This document shows positions 1 to 8,135 of a stretch of 64,000 bases of DNA, one piece after another. The stretch covers positions 12,957-76,956 of the forward strand of contig JBFWUB010000020.1 in the NCBI GenBank assembly GCA_050247515.1, read 5' to 3'. A program made the translations under genes and the position numbers. The first letter of the stretch is position 1. Each line of letters starts with the position of its first letter. This DNA comes from RAM1 sp050247515 (lineage in GTDB: Bacteria; Pseudomonadota; Gammaproteobacteria; Burkholderiales; Burkholderiaceae_C). Under the pieces are notes generated by a model, which was not told the origin of the DNA, did not search any database, and saw only the letters and a list, made by a program, of their open reading frames with translations.

Positions 1-231
1 CTGGAGCGCATGGCGCGTGCCATGGGCCTGGGCGCCGCGGGCGACATCCCCGAGGCCATCCGCGACATGAACGCCCGCCTGGGCCTGCCCACGGGCCTGG
101 GCGAGATGGGCGTGCAGCGTGACTGGTTCGACAGGATCATCACAGGCGCACTGGCCGACCATTGCCACAAGACCAACCCGCGCATCGCCAGCAGTGACGA
201 ATACCGGCAGATGCTGGCTGACTCAATCTGA
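1..231 (+). CDS. Iron-containing alcohol dehydrogenase, C-terminal fragment (5' end outside window)
   Basis: The reading frame is open from the first base of the window and ends at TGA 229-231, so only the last 76 residues are visible. They match the C-terminal helical domain of group III Fe-dependent alcohol dehydrogenases: a helix with GLGAAGDIPEAI, then LGLPTGLGEMGV, then the conserved end DHCHKTNPR followed by a short acidic tail. Members use NAD(P)H to interconvert aldehydes and alcohols. The active-site metal ligands lie upstream and cannot be checked. It sits 45 bp before rfbF on the same strand, so it may belong to the polysaccharide operon, but this is inference from position. The family call is fairly secure; the substrate is unknown. 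Confidence 0.8.
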   Translation: MERMARAMGLGAAGDIPEAIRDMNARLGLPTGLGEMGVQRDWFDRIITGALADHCHKTNPRIASSDEYRQMLADSI

Positions 232-276
232 GATTGGGGATAATCGCTGCTCCTTTACTCGGCGCGGCGACTGCTC

Positions 277-1044
277 ATGAAACTGGTGATCCTGGCTGGT
301 GGTCTCGGAACCCGCATCAGCGAGGAAACCACACTCAAGCCCAAACCCATGGTGGAGATCGGCGGGCGCCCGATCCTCTGGCACATCATGAAGATGTACG
401 CGAGCCACGGCATCGACGACTTCGTTTTCTGTCTGGGCTACAAGGGCTACGTGATCAAGGAGTTCTTTGCGAACTACTTTCTTCATACCTCGGACGTGAC
501 CTTTGACCTTGCCAACAACAGCATGGACGTGCACCAGCGCAACGCCGAACCCTGGCGAGTGACGCTGGTGGATACCGGCGAATCCACCATGACCGGCGGG
601 CGCCTGCGCCGCGTGGCCCGCTACCTGGGCGACGACGACTTCTGCTTCACCTATGGCGACGGCGTGGCCGATGTGGACATCACCGCGCTGGTGCGCTTTC
701 ACCGGGCGCACGGCAAGCTGGCCACCCTCACCGCCGTGCAGCCTCCGGGGCGCTTTGGCGTGCTGGACCTGAACGGCAGCGAGGTGCGCGGCTTCCAGGA
801 AAAGCCCCGGGGCGACGGTGCCTGGGTCAACGGCGGCTTCTTTGTGCTTTCGCCCAAAGTGGTGGACCTGATCGCCGGCGACGACAGCATCTGGGAACGC
901 GAGCCGCTCGAATCACTGGCCGGCCAGGGCCAGCTGGAGGCGTATCAGCACCACGGCTTCTGGCAACCCATGGACACCCTGCGCGACCGTGTGCTGCTGG
1001 AAGAACTCTGGGCCACGGGTCGGGCACCCTGGAAAAGCTGGTGA
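277..1044 (+). CDS. rfbF: Glucose-1-phosphate cytidylyltransferase
   Basis: Makes CDP-glucose from CTP and glucose 1-phosphate, the first step to CDP-linked deoxysugars of O-antigen or capsule (cytoplasmic). The 255-residue length is the usual RfbF length. The N-terminus carries the nucleotidyltransferase signature LAGGLGTRI, followed by KPKPMVEIGGRPILWHIMK, and the protein contains the RfbF-typical segments CLGYKGYVIKEFF and FTYGDGVADVD. The C-terminus has the expected WQPMDTLRDR motif. The gene overlaps the following rfbG by four bases, so the two are probably translationally coupled. ATG 277 is the natural start for the full family length. The pairing with a CDP-glucose 4,6-dehydratase makes the cytidylyl specificity very likely. 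Confidence 0.95.
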   Translation: MKLVILAGGLGTRISEETTLKPKPMVEIGGRPILWHIMKMYASHGIDDFVFCLGYKGYVIKEFFANYFLHTSDVTFDLANNSMDVHQRNAEPWRVTLVDTGESTMTGGRLRRVARYLGDDDFCFTYGDGVADVDITALVRFHRAHGKLATLTAVQPPGRFGVLDLNGSEVRGFQEKPRGDGAWVNGGFFVLSPKVVDLIAGDDSIWEREPLESLAGQGQLEAYQHHGFWQPMDTLRDRVLLEELWATGRAPWKSW

Positions 1045-2135
1045 GCGCCCTGCCCGACCCCGGATTCTGGGCCGGCCGGCGCGTGTTCGTCACCGGGCAC
1101 ACCGGCTTCAAGGGCAGCTGGCTCACGCTGTGGCTGGAGCACATGGGCGCTGCCGTGACCGGCTATGCGCTGGCGCCGGACACCACGCCCAGCCTGTACG
1201 CCGTGGTACACGGCCAGCCGGGCCACAACCACCTCATCGCCGACATCCGCGACGGCGCCAGGCTGGCCGCGGCCATGGTCCAGGCGCAGCCCGAGGTGGT
1301 GCTGCATCTGGCCGCGCAGCCGCTGGTGCGCCGTTCGTACCGCGAGCCGGTGGAAACCTATTCCACCAATGTCATGGGCACCGTCCACCTGCTGGAAGCG
1401 GTGCGCGCCACGCCCGGGGTGCGTGCCGTCGTGGTGGTTACCAGCGACAAAGCCTACGAAAACACCGGCCAGCCACTGGGTTACCGCGAGGGCGACCGCC
1501 TCGGCGGCTATGACCCCTACAGCAACAGCAAGGCCTGCACCGAACTGGTCGCAGCCGCCTACCGCAGCTCCTACTTTGAGCCCGCCGGCCATGCGCGCCA
1601 TGGCGTTGCCCTTGCTACGGCGCGCGCGGGCAACGTCATTGGCGGCGGCGATTGGGCGCAAGACAGGCTGGTGCCCGACCTGATGCGCAGCTTTGCCGCC
1701 GGGCAACCCGCCGTCATCCGCTATCCGGACGCGGTGCGGCCCTGGCAGCACGTGCTGGAGCCCCTGGGTGGCTACCTGGTGCTGGCGCAGCGGCTGGTGC
1801 AAGACGGCCCCGCCTGGGGCGAAGGCTGGAACTTCGGCCCCGCCGACAGTGACGCCCGGCCTGTGTCATGGATTGCCGAGCACCTGGCCGCCCTGTGGGG
1901 CCGGGGCGCGGCCTGGCGCACCGAGACTGGCGACCAGCCCCATGAAGCCGCGTACCTGCGCCTGGACTGTGCCAAGGCCGCGCAGCGCCTTGACTGGCGG
2001 CCGCGCTGGAGCCTGGCACAGGCGCTGGCGTCCATTGCCTCGTGGCATGGCGGCTACGACCGTGGCGAAGACGCCCGCGCCCTCTGCCTGGAACAGATAC
2101 GCGCCTATCAGGGTGCCAGCGGTGCGGCACAATAG
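1041..2135 (+). CDS. rfbG: CDP-glucose 4,6-dehydratase
   Basis: Short-chain dehydrogenase/reductase-fold enzyme that converts CDP-glucose to CDP-4-keto-6-deoxyglucose using bound NAD. The Rossmann motif is VTGHTGFKGSWL near residue 17, the family-typical VVVTSDKAYEN follows, and the active-site YxxxK is YSNSK. The start is GTG at 1041, giving a GTGA overlap with the rfbF stop; this start yields the normal family length (364 residues). Immediately downstream there is no gene resembling rfbH (the 3-dehydrase that makes 3,6-dideoxysugars), so the 4-keto-6-deoxy product must be used in another way, perhaps by the reductase/epimerase and split transketolase further along the operon. Confidence 0.95.
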   Translation: MSALPDPGFWAGRRVFVTGHTGFKGSWLTLWLEHMGAAVTGYALAPDTTPSLYAVVHGQPGHNHLIADIRDGARLAAAMVQAQPEVVLHLAAQPLVRRSYREPVETYSTNVMGTVHLLEAVRATPGVRAVVVVTSDKAYENTGQPLGYREGDRLGGYDPYSNSKACTELVAAAYRSSYFEPAGHARHGVALATARAGNVIGGGDWAQDRLVPDLMRSFAAGQPAVIRYPDAVRPWQHVLEPLGGYLVLAQRLVQDGPAWGEGWNFGPADSDARPVSWIAEHLAALWGRGAAWRTETGDQPHEAAYLRLDCAKAAQRLDWRPRWSLAQALASIASWHGGYDRGEDARALCLEQIRAYQGASGAAQ

Positions 2136-2192
2136 CGGTCCTCGGCACTCACCCGCCGCAAAGATTCATCTTCCCCAAAAAAAGCGCCTTCC

Positions 2193-3143
2193 ATGCACCC
2201 CTTCAACCTGATCTTCATTTCGGCCATGTACGAGAACGGTGGCAACACGACCCACCGCATGCTGGACGGCCACCCCGAGCTGTTTGTGTACCCGTTCGAG
2301 TCGCAGGTCGGCACCGGATACAACAACGACTACCTGGCCAGTTACGTGCCTATCCGCTACCGCTGGCCGGAGTTCCCGATGAACTCCGAGCCCGGCGCGG
2401 ACTATGAAGCTTTCTGGGACGAAGAACTCAAGACCTACCTGCGCGCGCCCTCGCGCTCCAAGTTCAAGGACTGCGGCCTGGTCATGGATGAGGCCAGGCG
2501 CAAGGCCCGTTTTGCCGAGATCGTGGCCGAAGTCGGCCGCACCCGCGCCGGGCTGGTCGAGGCGTTCTTTCGCAGCACCTTTGACACCTGGGAAAACGTC
2601 AACCGCACCGGCCGCGAACGCTTTCATGTGGGCTACAACCCGGTGCAGGTGCTGGACACCGAAAAAATCCTGTCGGACTTCCCCAATGGTCACGTCGTCC
2701 ATGTGGTGCGCAACCCTTACTCGGGCTACGCCGACCAGTTCCGCCGGCCGTTTCCGCCGCCGCTGGGGCGCTATGGCCACACCTGGGCACACTGCCAGAT
2801 GCTCGCGTTGACCTACCGCGAAAAGTACAAGGGCCATTTCCACATCGTCCGTTTTGAGGACCTGGTGTCTGACCGTCGCGGTACCGTCACCACGCTGCTG
2901 AACGCACTGGGCCTCGAATTCAGCGAAAAATGCATGGTGCCGTCGTTCAACGGCGTCGAGCTCAAGCAGATCAAGCCCTGGGGCACGATCCGCACCGCCA
3001 CCCTTGAGGAAAACTTTGCCACTGCCAACGAGCTGTCCGCGCAGGACAAGGCCGGCATTTCAGAGTTGACCGTGGTGACGCGCAAGCTGCTGGGCTACAG
3101 CCGCTTCATCGAGACCGGCACGGTGGACCCGATCGCGTTCTAG
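2193..3143 (+). CDS. Sulfotransferase-like protein
   Basis: A 316-residue protein that looks like a member of the PAPS-dependent sulfotransferase superfamily. The N-terminal strand-loop FISAMYENGGNTTHRMLDGH followed by PELFVYPFES resembles the 5'-phosphosulfate-binding region, where classic members have a G-T-T type loop followed by a helix and HPE. A second conserved block, HVVHVVRNPYSGYADQ with a later FEDLVSDRRGTV, resembles the 3'-phosphate-binding region and the downstream EDL element. The P-loop is not the standard SGTT, so activity is not assured. It stands 57 bp after rfbG and 13 bp before the kinase gene, inside the sugar operon. A role in decorating a polysaccharide is plausible but inferred. 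Confidence 0.65.
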   Translation: MHPFNLIFISAMYENGGNTTHRMLDGHPELFVYPFESQVGTGYNNDYLASYVPIRYRWPEFPMNSEPGADYEAFWDEELKTYLRAPSRSKFKDCGLVMDEARRKARFAEIVAEVGRTRAGLVEAFFRSTFDTWENVNRTGRERFHVGYNPVQVLDTEKILSDFPNGHVVHVVRNPYSGYADQFRRPFPPPLGRYGHTWAHCQMLALTYREKYKGHFHIVRFEDLVSDRRGTVTTLLNALGLEFSEKCMVPSFNGVELKQIKPWGTIRTATLEENFATANELSAQDKAGISELTVVTRKLLGYSRFIETGTVDPIAF

Positions 3144-3156
3144 GGTTTCATTCCTG

Positions 3157-4200
3157 ATGAACGATGCCCTGGCCCGGCGCATCGAGCGGCATGCGGCCCG
3201 CACGCGGGCCATGTTCTACCCCAAAAGCGACCTGGCCGCCGACGACGTGCAACTGCGCGCGCTGCGCGACGTCCTGCCCATGGCCGTGCTGGACGCTGCA
3301 GGCGCCGTGACCGACGGTCCCTGGACACCGCTGTCCGCGCAGGGAACATTTCACGCCCTGTTCTCCAACGGGCACGGGAACATCCTCAAGCTCAACAAAT
3401 GCCCTGGCCTGCTGGACAACTGGCAACTGCACGCGGACGCCATTGCTGCGCGAGAGCTCGCGCGCGCCGGCCTGCCATTTGTGCCCGTGTTGTCGGTGGA
3501 CTGCAGTCGCGCCGTGCTGGCCACCGACGTCGAGCGCCTGGCCCAGGCCGGCGGCCAGGCGCTGGCCACCTTCGACCATGACGACGCGCTCATGCTGCCG
3601 CGACTGGCACAAATGGGCCGTTTCCTGCGCCAGGTGCACGCCATCACTGGCCAGGGCTTCGGCTTTGTGGATGTCAGCGCCCAGGTGCTGCACGGCGCGG
3701 GCCCGCTGCGCGGCGTGCACACCCACTGGGCCGGCTATCTCGTCCAGCAGCTGGACGCCCACCTGGCGATCGTGCAGCGCCATGGCGACGCCACGGCCGA
3801 AGAATGCCGCGACATGCGCAACCTGCTGCAAGGTGGCTGGCCCGAGCCCGCGCAGCCCCGCCTGCTGCATGGCGACTGCGGCAGCCACAACATCTTCATC
3901 GACGGGGATGCTGTCACCGCCATCGACTGGGAGGACGCGCTGCTGGGCGACCCGCTGTTTGACCTGGCGTTCTGGGCCAGCTTCCACCCGCAACGGCGCT
4001 GGCCGGTCATGTTTGAAGCCTACTTCGGAACGGCCTGGGCGCCGGACCTTGCCTTCTGGCGCTACTACCTGCGCATTGCACTGTCCAAGAGCGCACATCG
4101 GCGCCGCTTCGGCTACCCCGACGTGGCCGGTCGCCCGCGTGCCTCGCTTCGCATGCAGCAGGCCCTGGCCGCGCTGTCTGCCATGGGGGCCGCATCATGA
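3157..4200 (+). CDS. Phosphotransferase of the APH/choline kinase fold
   Basis: A 347-residue kinase-like protein. The catalytic loop reads LLHGDCGSHNIFI (Brenner-type HGDxxxxN) and is followed by the metal-binding AIDWEDALLGDPLFDLAFW, both typical of aminoglycoside phosphotransferase-fold small-molecule kinases. The N-terminal nucleotide-binding lobe is present (GHGNILKLNKCPG). The stop overlaps the next gene in an ATGA. In a sugar operon the likely substrate is a sugar or sugar-like metabolite rather than an antibiotic, but nothing in the sequence identifies it. The fold assignment is secure. Confidence 0.8.
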   Translation: MNDALARRIERHAARTRAMFYPKSDLAADDVQLRALRDVLPMAVLDAAGAVTDGPWTPLSAQGTFHALFSNGHGNILKLNKCPGLLDNWQLHADAIAARELARAGLPFVPVLSVDCSRAVLATDVERLAQAGGQALATFDHDDALMLPRLAQMGRFLRQVHAITGQGFGFVDVSAQVLHGAGPLRGVHTHWAGYLVQQLDAHLAIVQRHGDATAEECRDMRNLLQGGWPEPAQPRLLHGDCGSHNIFIDGDAVTAIDWEDALLGDPLFDLAFWASFHPQRRWPVMFEAYFGTAWAPDLAFWRYYLRIALSKSAHRRRFGYPDVAGRPRASLRMQQALAALSAMGAAS

Positions 4201-5120
4201 AGGTCTTTTTGACCGGCGCCACGGGCTTCCTCGGCTCGTGGGTGCTCGAGCAACTGCTGGACGGCGGCGACACGGTGGCCGTGCTGCTGCGCGATGGCGC
4301 CGACACGTCGCGCATCACCACCTGTCAGGACCGCGCCCAGGTCATTCGCGGCGACCTGCGTGACGTGGCCGCATTCGAGCCCGCCGTCCGCGCCTTTGCA
4401 CCGGACGCCGTGGCGCACCTGGCCTGGGACGGTGTGGCGGGTGCCGAGCGCAACGCACCGCGCCAGTGGCGCAACGTCAGCGCCGCGCTCGAGCTGCTGG
4501 AACTGGCTGCGCGCTGCGGCGCCCACCACTGGATCGGTGTCGGATCACAGGCCGAGTACGGCCCCTGCGCCAACGTCATCAGCGAAGACACCCCCACGCG
4601 CCCCACCACGCTGTACGGCGCAAGCAAACTGGCCACCGGCCAGCTTGCGCAGGCCCTGTGCGGCCACCTGGGCCTGCGGTTCGGCTGGCTGCGGCTGTTT
4701 TCAGCCTACGGCCCGCGTGACAACCCGTCGTGGATGATCCCCAGCCTTATCCTTGCGCTCAAGCGTGGCGAACGTCCCGCCGTGACGCGCGCCGAGCAGC
4801 TGTGGGACTACATCCACGTGGCAGACGCGGCCGCCGCCGTGACGGCCGTGCTGCGCACTCCTGGCGCGCAGGGCTTCTTCAACCTCGGCTCGGGCAGCGC
4901 GCCGCCGCTGCGGGAAATCATCGAAACCGTGCGCGACCTGGTCGCGCCGGGGCAAGCCGTTGGCTTTGGCGAGGTACCCTATCGCCCCGACCAGGTCATG
5001 CACCTGCAGGCCGACATCCGGCGGCTGAGCCAGGCCACAGGCTGGCGGCCGGCCATGACGCTGGACCAGGGCTTGCGCGCCACGGTGCGGTGGTTCGCCC
5101 CAGAATCAGGAACTACATGA
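4197..5120 (+). CDS. NAD-dependent epimerase/dehydratase (candidate CDP-4-ketosugar reductase)
   Basis: Extended SDR protein of 307 residues. It has GATGFLGSW for dinucleotide binding at the N-terminus, an active-site YGASK, and LFSAYGPRDNPSWMIPSL in the substrate-binding part. The pattern is close to CDP-sugar reductases/epimerases such as CDP-abequose or CDP-paratose synthase and YerF-like enzymes, in keeping with the upstream rfbF-rfbG pair. It overlaps both neighbours by four bases (ATGA on each side), so it sits firmly in the operon. It most likely reduces or epimerises the CDP-4-keto-6-deoxysugar, or a branched derivative. The exact reaction cannot be read from the sequence. Confidence 0.8.
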   Translation: MKVFLTGATGFLGSWVLEQLLDGGDTVAVLLRDGADTSRITTCQDRAQVIRGDLRDVAAFEPAVRAFAPDAVAHLAWDGVAGAERNAPRQWRNVSAALELLELAARCGAHHWIGVGSQAEYGPCANVISEDTPTRPTTLYGASKLATGQLAQALCGHLGLRFGWLRLFSAYGPRDNPSWMIPSLILALKRGERPAVTRAEQLWDYIHVADAAAAVTAVLRTPGAQGFFNLGSGSAPPLREIIETVRDLVAPGQAVGFGEVPYRPDQVMHLQADIRRLSQATGWRPAMTLDQGLRATVRWFAPESGTT

Positions 5121-5920
5121 ACAGCCTGGAACTTGCACGCAGCATCCGCCTGAGCGCCCTGCGCATGGTGCACGCCGCCAATGCCTCCCATATCGGGTCC
5201 TGCCTGTCGCTGACCGACATCCTGGCCGTCCTCTACGGGCGTGTCATGCAGGTGGACCCGGCCCGGCCCGCCTGGGCGGCACGCGACCGGCTGATCGTCT
5301 CCAAGGGACATGCTTCTGCCGCGGTCTATTCGGCACTGGCGGCGGTGAGGTTCATTGACCCCGCCGAGCTGGCGGACTACGGCAAGGACGGCTCGCGCCT
5401 GATGGCCCATGTGAGCCACAAGGTGCCCGGCGTGGAGATGTCCAGCGGCTCGCTGGGCCACGGCCTGCCGTTCGGTGTTGGCAAGGCTCTGGCCGCACGC
5501 CAACTGGGCGCCGCCTGGGGCGTCTATGTGCTGCTGTCGGACGGTGAAATGGACGAGGGCTCCAACTGGGAGGCGCTGATGTTCGCCGGCCACCACGGGC
5601 TTGACAACCTCACCGCAGTGATCGACTACAACAAGTACCAGAGCCTGGACACGGTGGCCGCCACGCTGGTTCTGGAACCGCTGGGCGCCAAGCTGGCGGC
5701 GTTCGGCTGGGATGTGGCCGAGGTGGACGGGCATGACCACGAGGCCCTGGCGGCGGCGCTCACCCGCAATACACAAGGCCGTCCGCGCGCCGTGGTCGCC
5801 CACACCATCAAGGGCAAGGGCGTGAGCTTCATGGAAGGCAAGGTCGAATGGCACTACCGAAGCCCCAATGCCGAGCTGCTGGCGCAGGCCCTGGCAGAAG
5901 TGGAGCGCGGCCATGCGTAA
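5117..5920 (+). CDS. Transketolase, N-terminal (thiamine diphosphate-binding) subunit
   Basis: 267 residues from ATG 5117, which forms an ATGA overlap with the preceding gene; an open frame extends upstream but reads antisense-like sequence inside that gene. It carries the transketolase N-terminal features SKGHAS, the GSLGHGLPFGVG loop, and the diphosphate/Mg-binding element LSDGEMDEGSNWEA followed by DYNKYQS. It covers only the pyrophosphate-binding half of a transketolase; the other half is the next gene. Split transketolases of this type occur in some sugar pathways, where they may transfer a two-carbon unit to a ketosugar. Housekeeping transketolase is a single ~660-residue chain, so a dedicated role in this CDP-sugar pathway is likely. 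Confidence 0.88.
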   Translation: MNSLELARSIRLSALRMVHAANASHIGSCLSLTDILAVLYGRVMQVDPARPAWAARDRLIVSKGHASAAVYSALAAVRFIDPAELADYGKDGSRLMAHVSHKVPGVEMSSGSLGHGLPFGVGKALAARQLGAAWGVYVLLSDGEMDEGSNWEALMFAGHHGLDNLTAVIDYNKYQSLDTVAATLVLEPLGAKLAAFGWDVAEVDGHDHEALAAALTRNTQGRPRAVVAHTIKGKGVSFMEGKVEWHYRSPNAELLAQALAEVERGHA

Positions 5921-6788
5921 TGTTTTCATTGAAGAATTGATCCAGGCCGCGCAGGACGACCCCCGCGTGGTGCTGGTGGTGGGCGATCTGGGTTTCAGCG
6001 TGATCGAACCGTTTGTCACGCGCTTTCCCGGGCGGTTTTACAACGCCGGCGTGGCCGAGCAGAACATGATGGGCCTGTCGGCGGGGCTCGCGTCCGAAGG
6101 TTTTCACGTTTTTGCGTACTCCATCGCCAATTTCCCCACCTACCGCTGCGCCGAGCAGATCCGCAACGACATCGCCTACCAGGACCTGCCGGTCACCGTC
6201 GTCACGGTGGGCGGCGGCCTGTCGTATGGCAACCTGGGCTATTCGCACCATGCGGTGCAGGACTACGGCCTGATGCGCGGCATGCCCGGCATGCTGATTG
6301 CCGCGCCCGGCGACCCCTGGGAGGTGCGCGCCTGCATGCGCTATCTGCTGGCCCACCCGCAGCCTTCGTACCTGCGCCTGGGCAAGGCCGGCGAGCCGGC
6401 GATCCACACCCGCCTGCCCGAGGTGGCGCCGGGCCGCTGGGTACCGGTGCTTGCCGGCAACAGCCATTGCGTTCTGAGCACAGGCGCGCCGCTGCGCCAG
6501 GCGCACGGCTGGGTCACGAGTGAAGGCCCGCATGCGGGCAGCACGCTGATGTCGATGCCCCTGTGGAGCATGAACACCAAGGCCCAGCAGCCTGCCCAGG
6601 TCGCGCCGTGGGAACAGCTCACCACGGTGGAAGACCACCTGGCCGACTGCGGCTTTGGCTCCTGGATGGCCGAATCGCTCATGGGCCAGGGCAGCCTGGC
6701 CGCGCGGCTGCGGGTGCGCGCGCTGGATCCCAGGGTCTGCGGCATGGTGGGCAGCCAGGCGGCCCTGAACGCGGCCGGCGGGCTGTAA
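5913..6788 (+). CDS. Transketolase, C-terminal (pyrimidine-binding) subunit
   Basis: 291 residues from ATG 5913, overlapping the N-terminal subunit by eight bases. It contains the Pyr-domain signature NAGVAEQNMMGLSAGLA with the catalytic glutamate that activates thiamine diphosphate, then VTVGGGLSYGNLGYSHHAVQ, and a C-terminal transketolase domain (WSMNTKAQQPAQVAP to the end). Together with the preceding gene it should form an alpha2beta2 transketolase-like enzyme. The context (rfbFG, epimerase, glycosyltransferase) points to branched or unusual sugar biosynthesis; this is inference. Confidence 0.88.
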   Translation: MRNVFIEELIQAAQDDPRVVLVVGDLGFSVIEPFVTRFPGRFYNAGVAEQNMMGLSAGLASEGFHVFAYSIANFPTYRCAEQIRNDIAYQDLPVTVVTVGGGLSYGNLGYSHHAVQDYGLMRGMPGMLIAAPGDPWEVRACMRYLLAHPQPSYLRLGKAGEPAIHTRLPEVAPGRWVPVLAGNSHCVLSTGAPLRQAHGWVTSEGPHAGSTLMSMPLWSMNTKAQQPAQVAPWEQLTTVEDHLADCGFGSWMAESLMGQGSLAARLRVRALDPRVCGMVGSQAALNAAGGL

Positions 6789-6800
6789 GCCGCTCCAGCC

Positions 6801-7160
6801 GTGCCGCAGTTCGTCCGTTTCCTGGCGGTGGGGGTGCTCAACACGGCGTTCGGCTACGGCGTGTTTGCATTGACGACCTGGGCTGGCTTGCCCTACCCCG
6901 TGGCCATTGCCGTGGCCACCGTGGCGGGCGTGGCCTTCAATTTCTTCAGCACCGGCAGGCTGGTGTTTGGCCAGGCTGGCGCGCGGCTGGTGCCGCGCTT
7001 TGTGGCGGTGTATGCCGTGGTGTACTGCGCCAACGTCGCCCTGGTTGCGGTACTGCTGCGCCTGGGGTTGAATGTGTACCTTGCCAACGCGCTGCTCGTG
7101 CTGCCGCTGGCGCTGCTGGCTTATGCGTTGCAGCGCCGCTTTGTCTTTACCAGGCCATGA
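6801..7160 (+). CDS. GtrA family membrane protein
   Basis: Small polytopic protein (119 residues) with four hydrophobic segments and the GtrA signature FLAVGVLNTAFGYGVF at the N-terminus and ALQRRFVF at the C-terminus. GtrA proteins are thought to flip polyprenyl-phosphate-linked sugars across the inner membrane. The start is GTG 6801, 12 bp after the transketolase stop. It overlaps the next glycosyltransferase gene by an ATGA, giving the classic gtrA-gtrB order found in serotype-converting and lipid-glycosylation loci. Confidence 0.9.
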   Translation: MPQFVRFLAVGVLNTAFGYGVFALTTWAGLPYPVAIAVATVAGVAFNFFSTGRLVFGQAGARLVPRFVAVYAVVYCANVALVAVLLRLGLNVYLANALLVLPLALLAYALQRRFVFTRP

Positions 7161-8107
7161 AAAAAACCATCACCGTCGTCACGCCCTGCTACAACGAGGA
7201 AGACAACGTCGAGGAGCTGTTCCGCCAGACCGCCGCTGTCTTTGCCGGCCTGCCCGACGTCGTGTACGAGCACCTGTTCATCGACAACTGCTCCACCGAC
7301 CGCACGGTGGAACTGCTGCGCGGACTGGCCGCGCGCGACAGCCGTGTCAAGGTGATCCTGAACGCGCGCAACTTCGGCCAGGTGCGCTCACCTTACTACG
7401 GCCTCATGCAGGCCCGTGGCGATGCCGCCGTGCTGCTGGTGGCCGACCTGCAGGACCCGCCCGCCATGCTGGCTGATTTCGTGCGCCACTGGCTGGCTGG
7501 CGCCGCGCTGGTGGTGGGCGTCAAGCCCGCTTCGCGCGAAAACAAGCTCATGTTTGCCGTGCGCCGACTGTACTACCGCTTTGTCACACGCATTGCCGAC
7601 GTGCGGCTGATCCAGAACTTCACCGGCTTCGGTCTGTACGACCGCCGCGTGCTGGACGTGCTGCGCGCCATTGACGACCCCTACCCCTATCTGCGCGGGC
7701 TGGTGTCCGAGGTGGGCTTCGAGCCGGTGCAGATTCCCTATACCCAGCCGCGGCGGGCCCGTGGCATCACCAAGAACAATTTCTATTCGCTGTATGACTT
7801 TGCCATGCTGGGCATCACGTCACACTCGCGGGTGCCGCTGCGCCTGGCCACCATGGCGGGGTTTGCGCTGTCGGGGCTGAGCCTGCTGGTGTCGGCTGTC
7901 TACCTGCTGGTCAAGCTGCTGTTCTGGAACAGCTTTTCACTGGGCCTGGCACCCATCCTGATCGGCGTGTTCTTCTTCGCGTCGGTGCAGCTGTTTTTCA
8001 TCGGCTTGCTGGGCGAGTATGTGGGCGCGATCCTCACGCACGTGGCCCGCCGGCCGCTGGTGGTGGAACGCGAGCGCATCAACTACGGCGACGTGCCGCG
8101 CCCATGA
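7157..8107 (+). CDS. GT2 family glycosyltransferase (GtrB/dolichol-phosphate mannosyltransferase-like)
   Basis: 316 residues from ATG 7157, chosen because of the ATGA overlap with gtrA; the open frame upstream is antisense-like noise. The N-terminal GT-A domain reads TVVTPCYNEEDNVEELF with FIDNCSTDRT and the metal-binding VADLQDPP. Two C-terminal membrane helices (around LATMAGFALSGLSLLVSAVY and LIGVFFFASVQLFFIGLLGEY) match GtrB-type enzymes, which load a sugar on undecaprenyl phosphate at the cytoplasmic face. It probably acts with the GtrA protein upstream. It is the last gene of the operon; the next gene is convergent. Confidence 0.9.
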   Translation: MKKTITVVTPCYNEEDNVEELFRQTAAVFAGLPDVVYEHLFIDNCSTDRTVELLRGLAARDSRVKVILNARNFGQVRSPYYGLMQARGDAAVLLVADLQDPPAMLADFVRHWLAGAALVVGVKPASRENKLMFAVRRLYYRFVTRIADVRLIQNFTGFGLYDRRVLDVLRAIDDPYPYLRGLVSEVGFEPVQIPYTQPRRARGITKNNFYSLYDFAMLGITSHSRVPLRLATMAGFALSGLSLLVSAVYLLVKLLFWNSFSLGLAPILIGVFFFASVQLFFIGLLGEYVGAILTHVARRPLVVERERINYGDVPRP

Positions 8108-8135
8108 GCAGCACGCTCAACCCTGGCCGGCACGT

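Noticed and set aside
4730..5116. Upstream extension of the transketolase N-terminal subunit inside the epimerase gene
   Set aside because: The ATG at 5117 gives the normal N-terminus and an ATGA overlap; the extension is Arg/Ala-rich shadow sequence.
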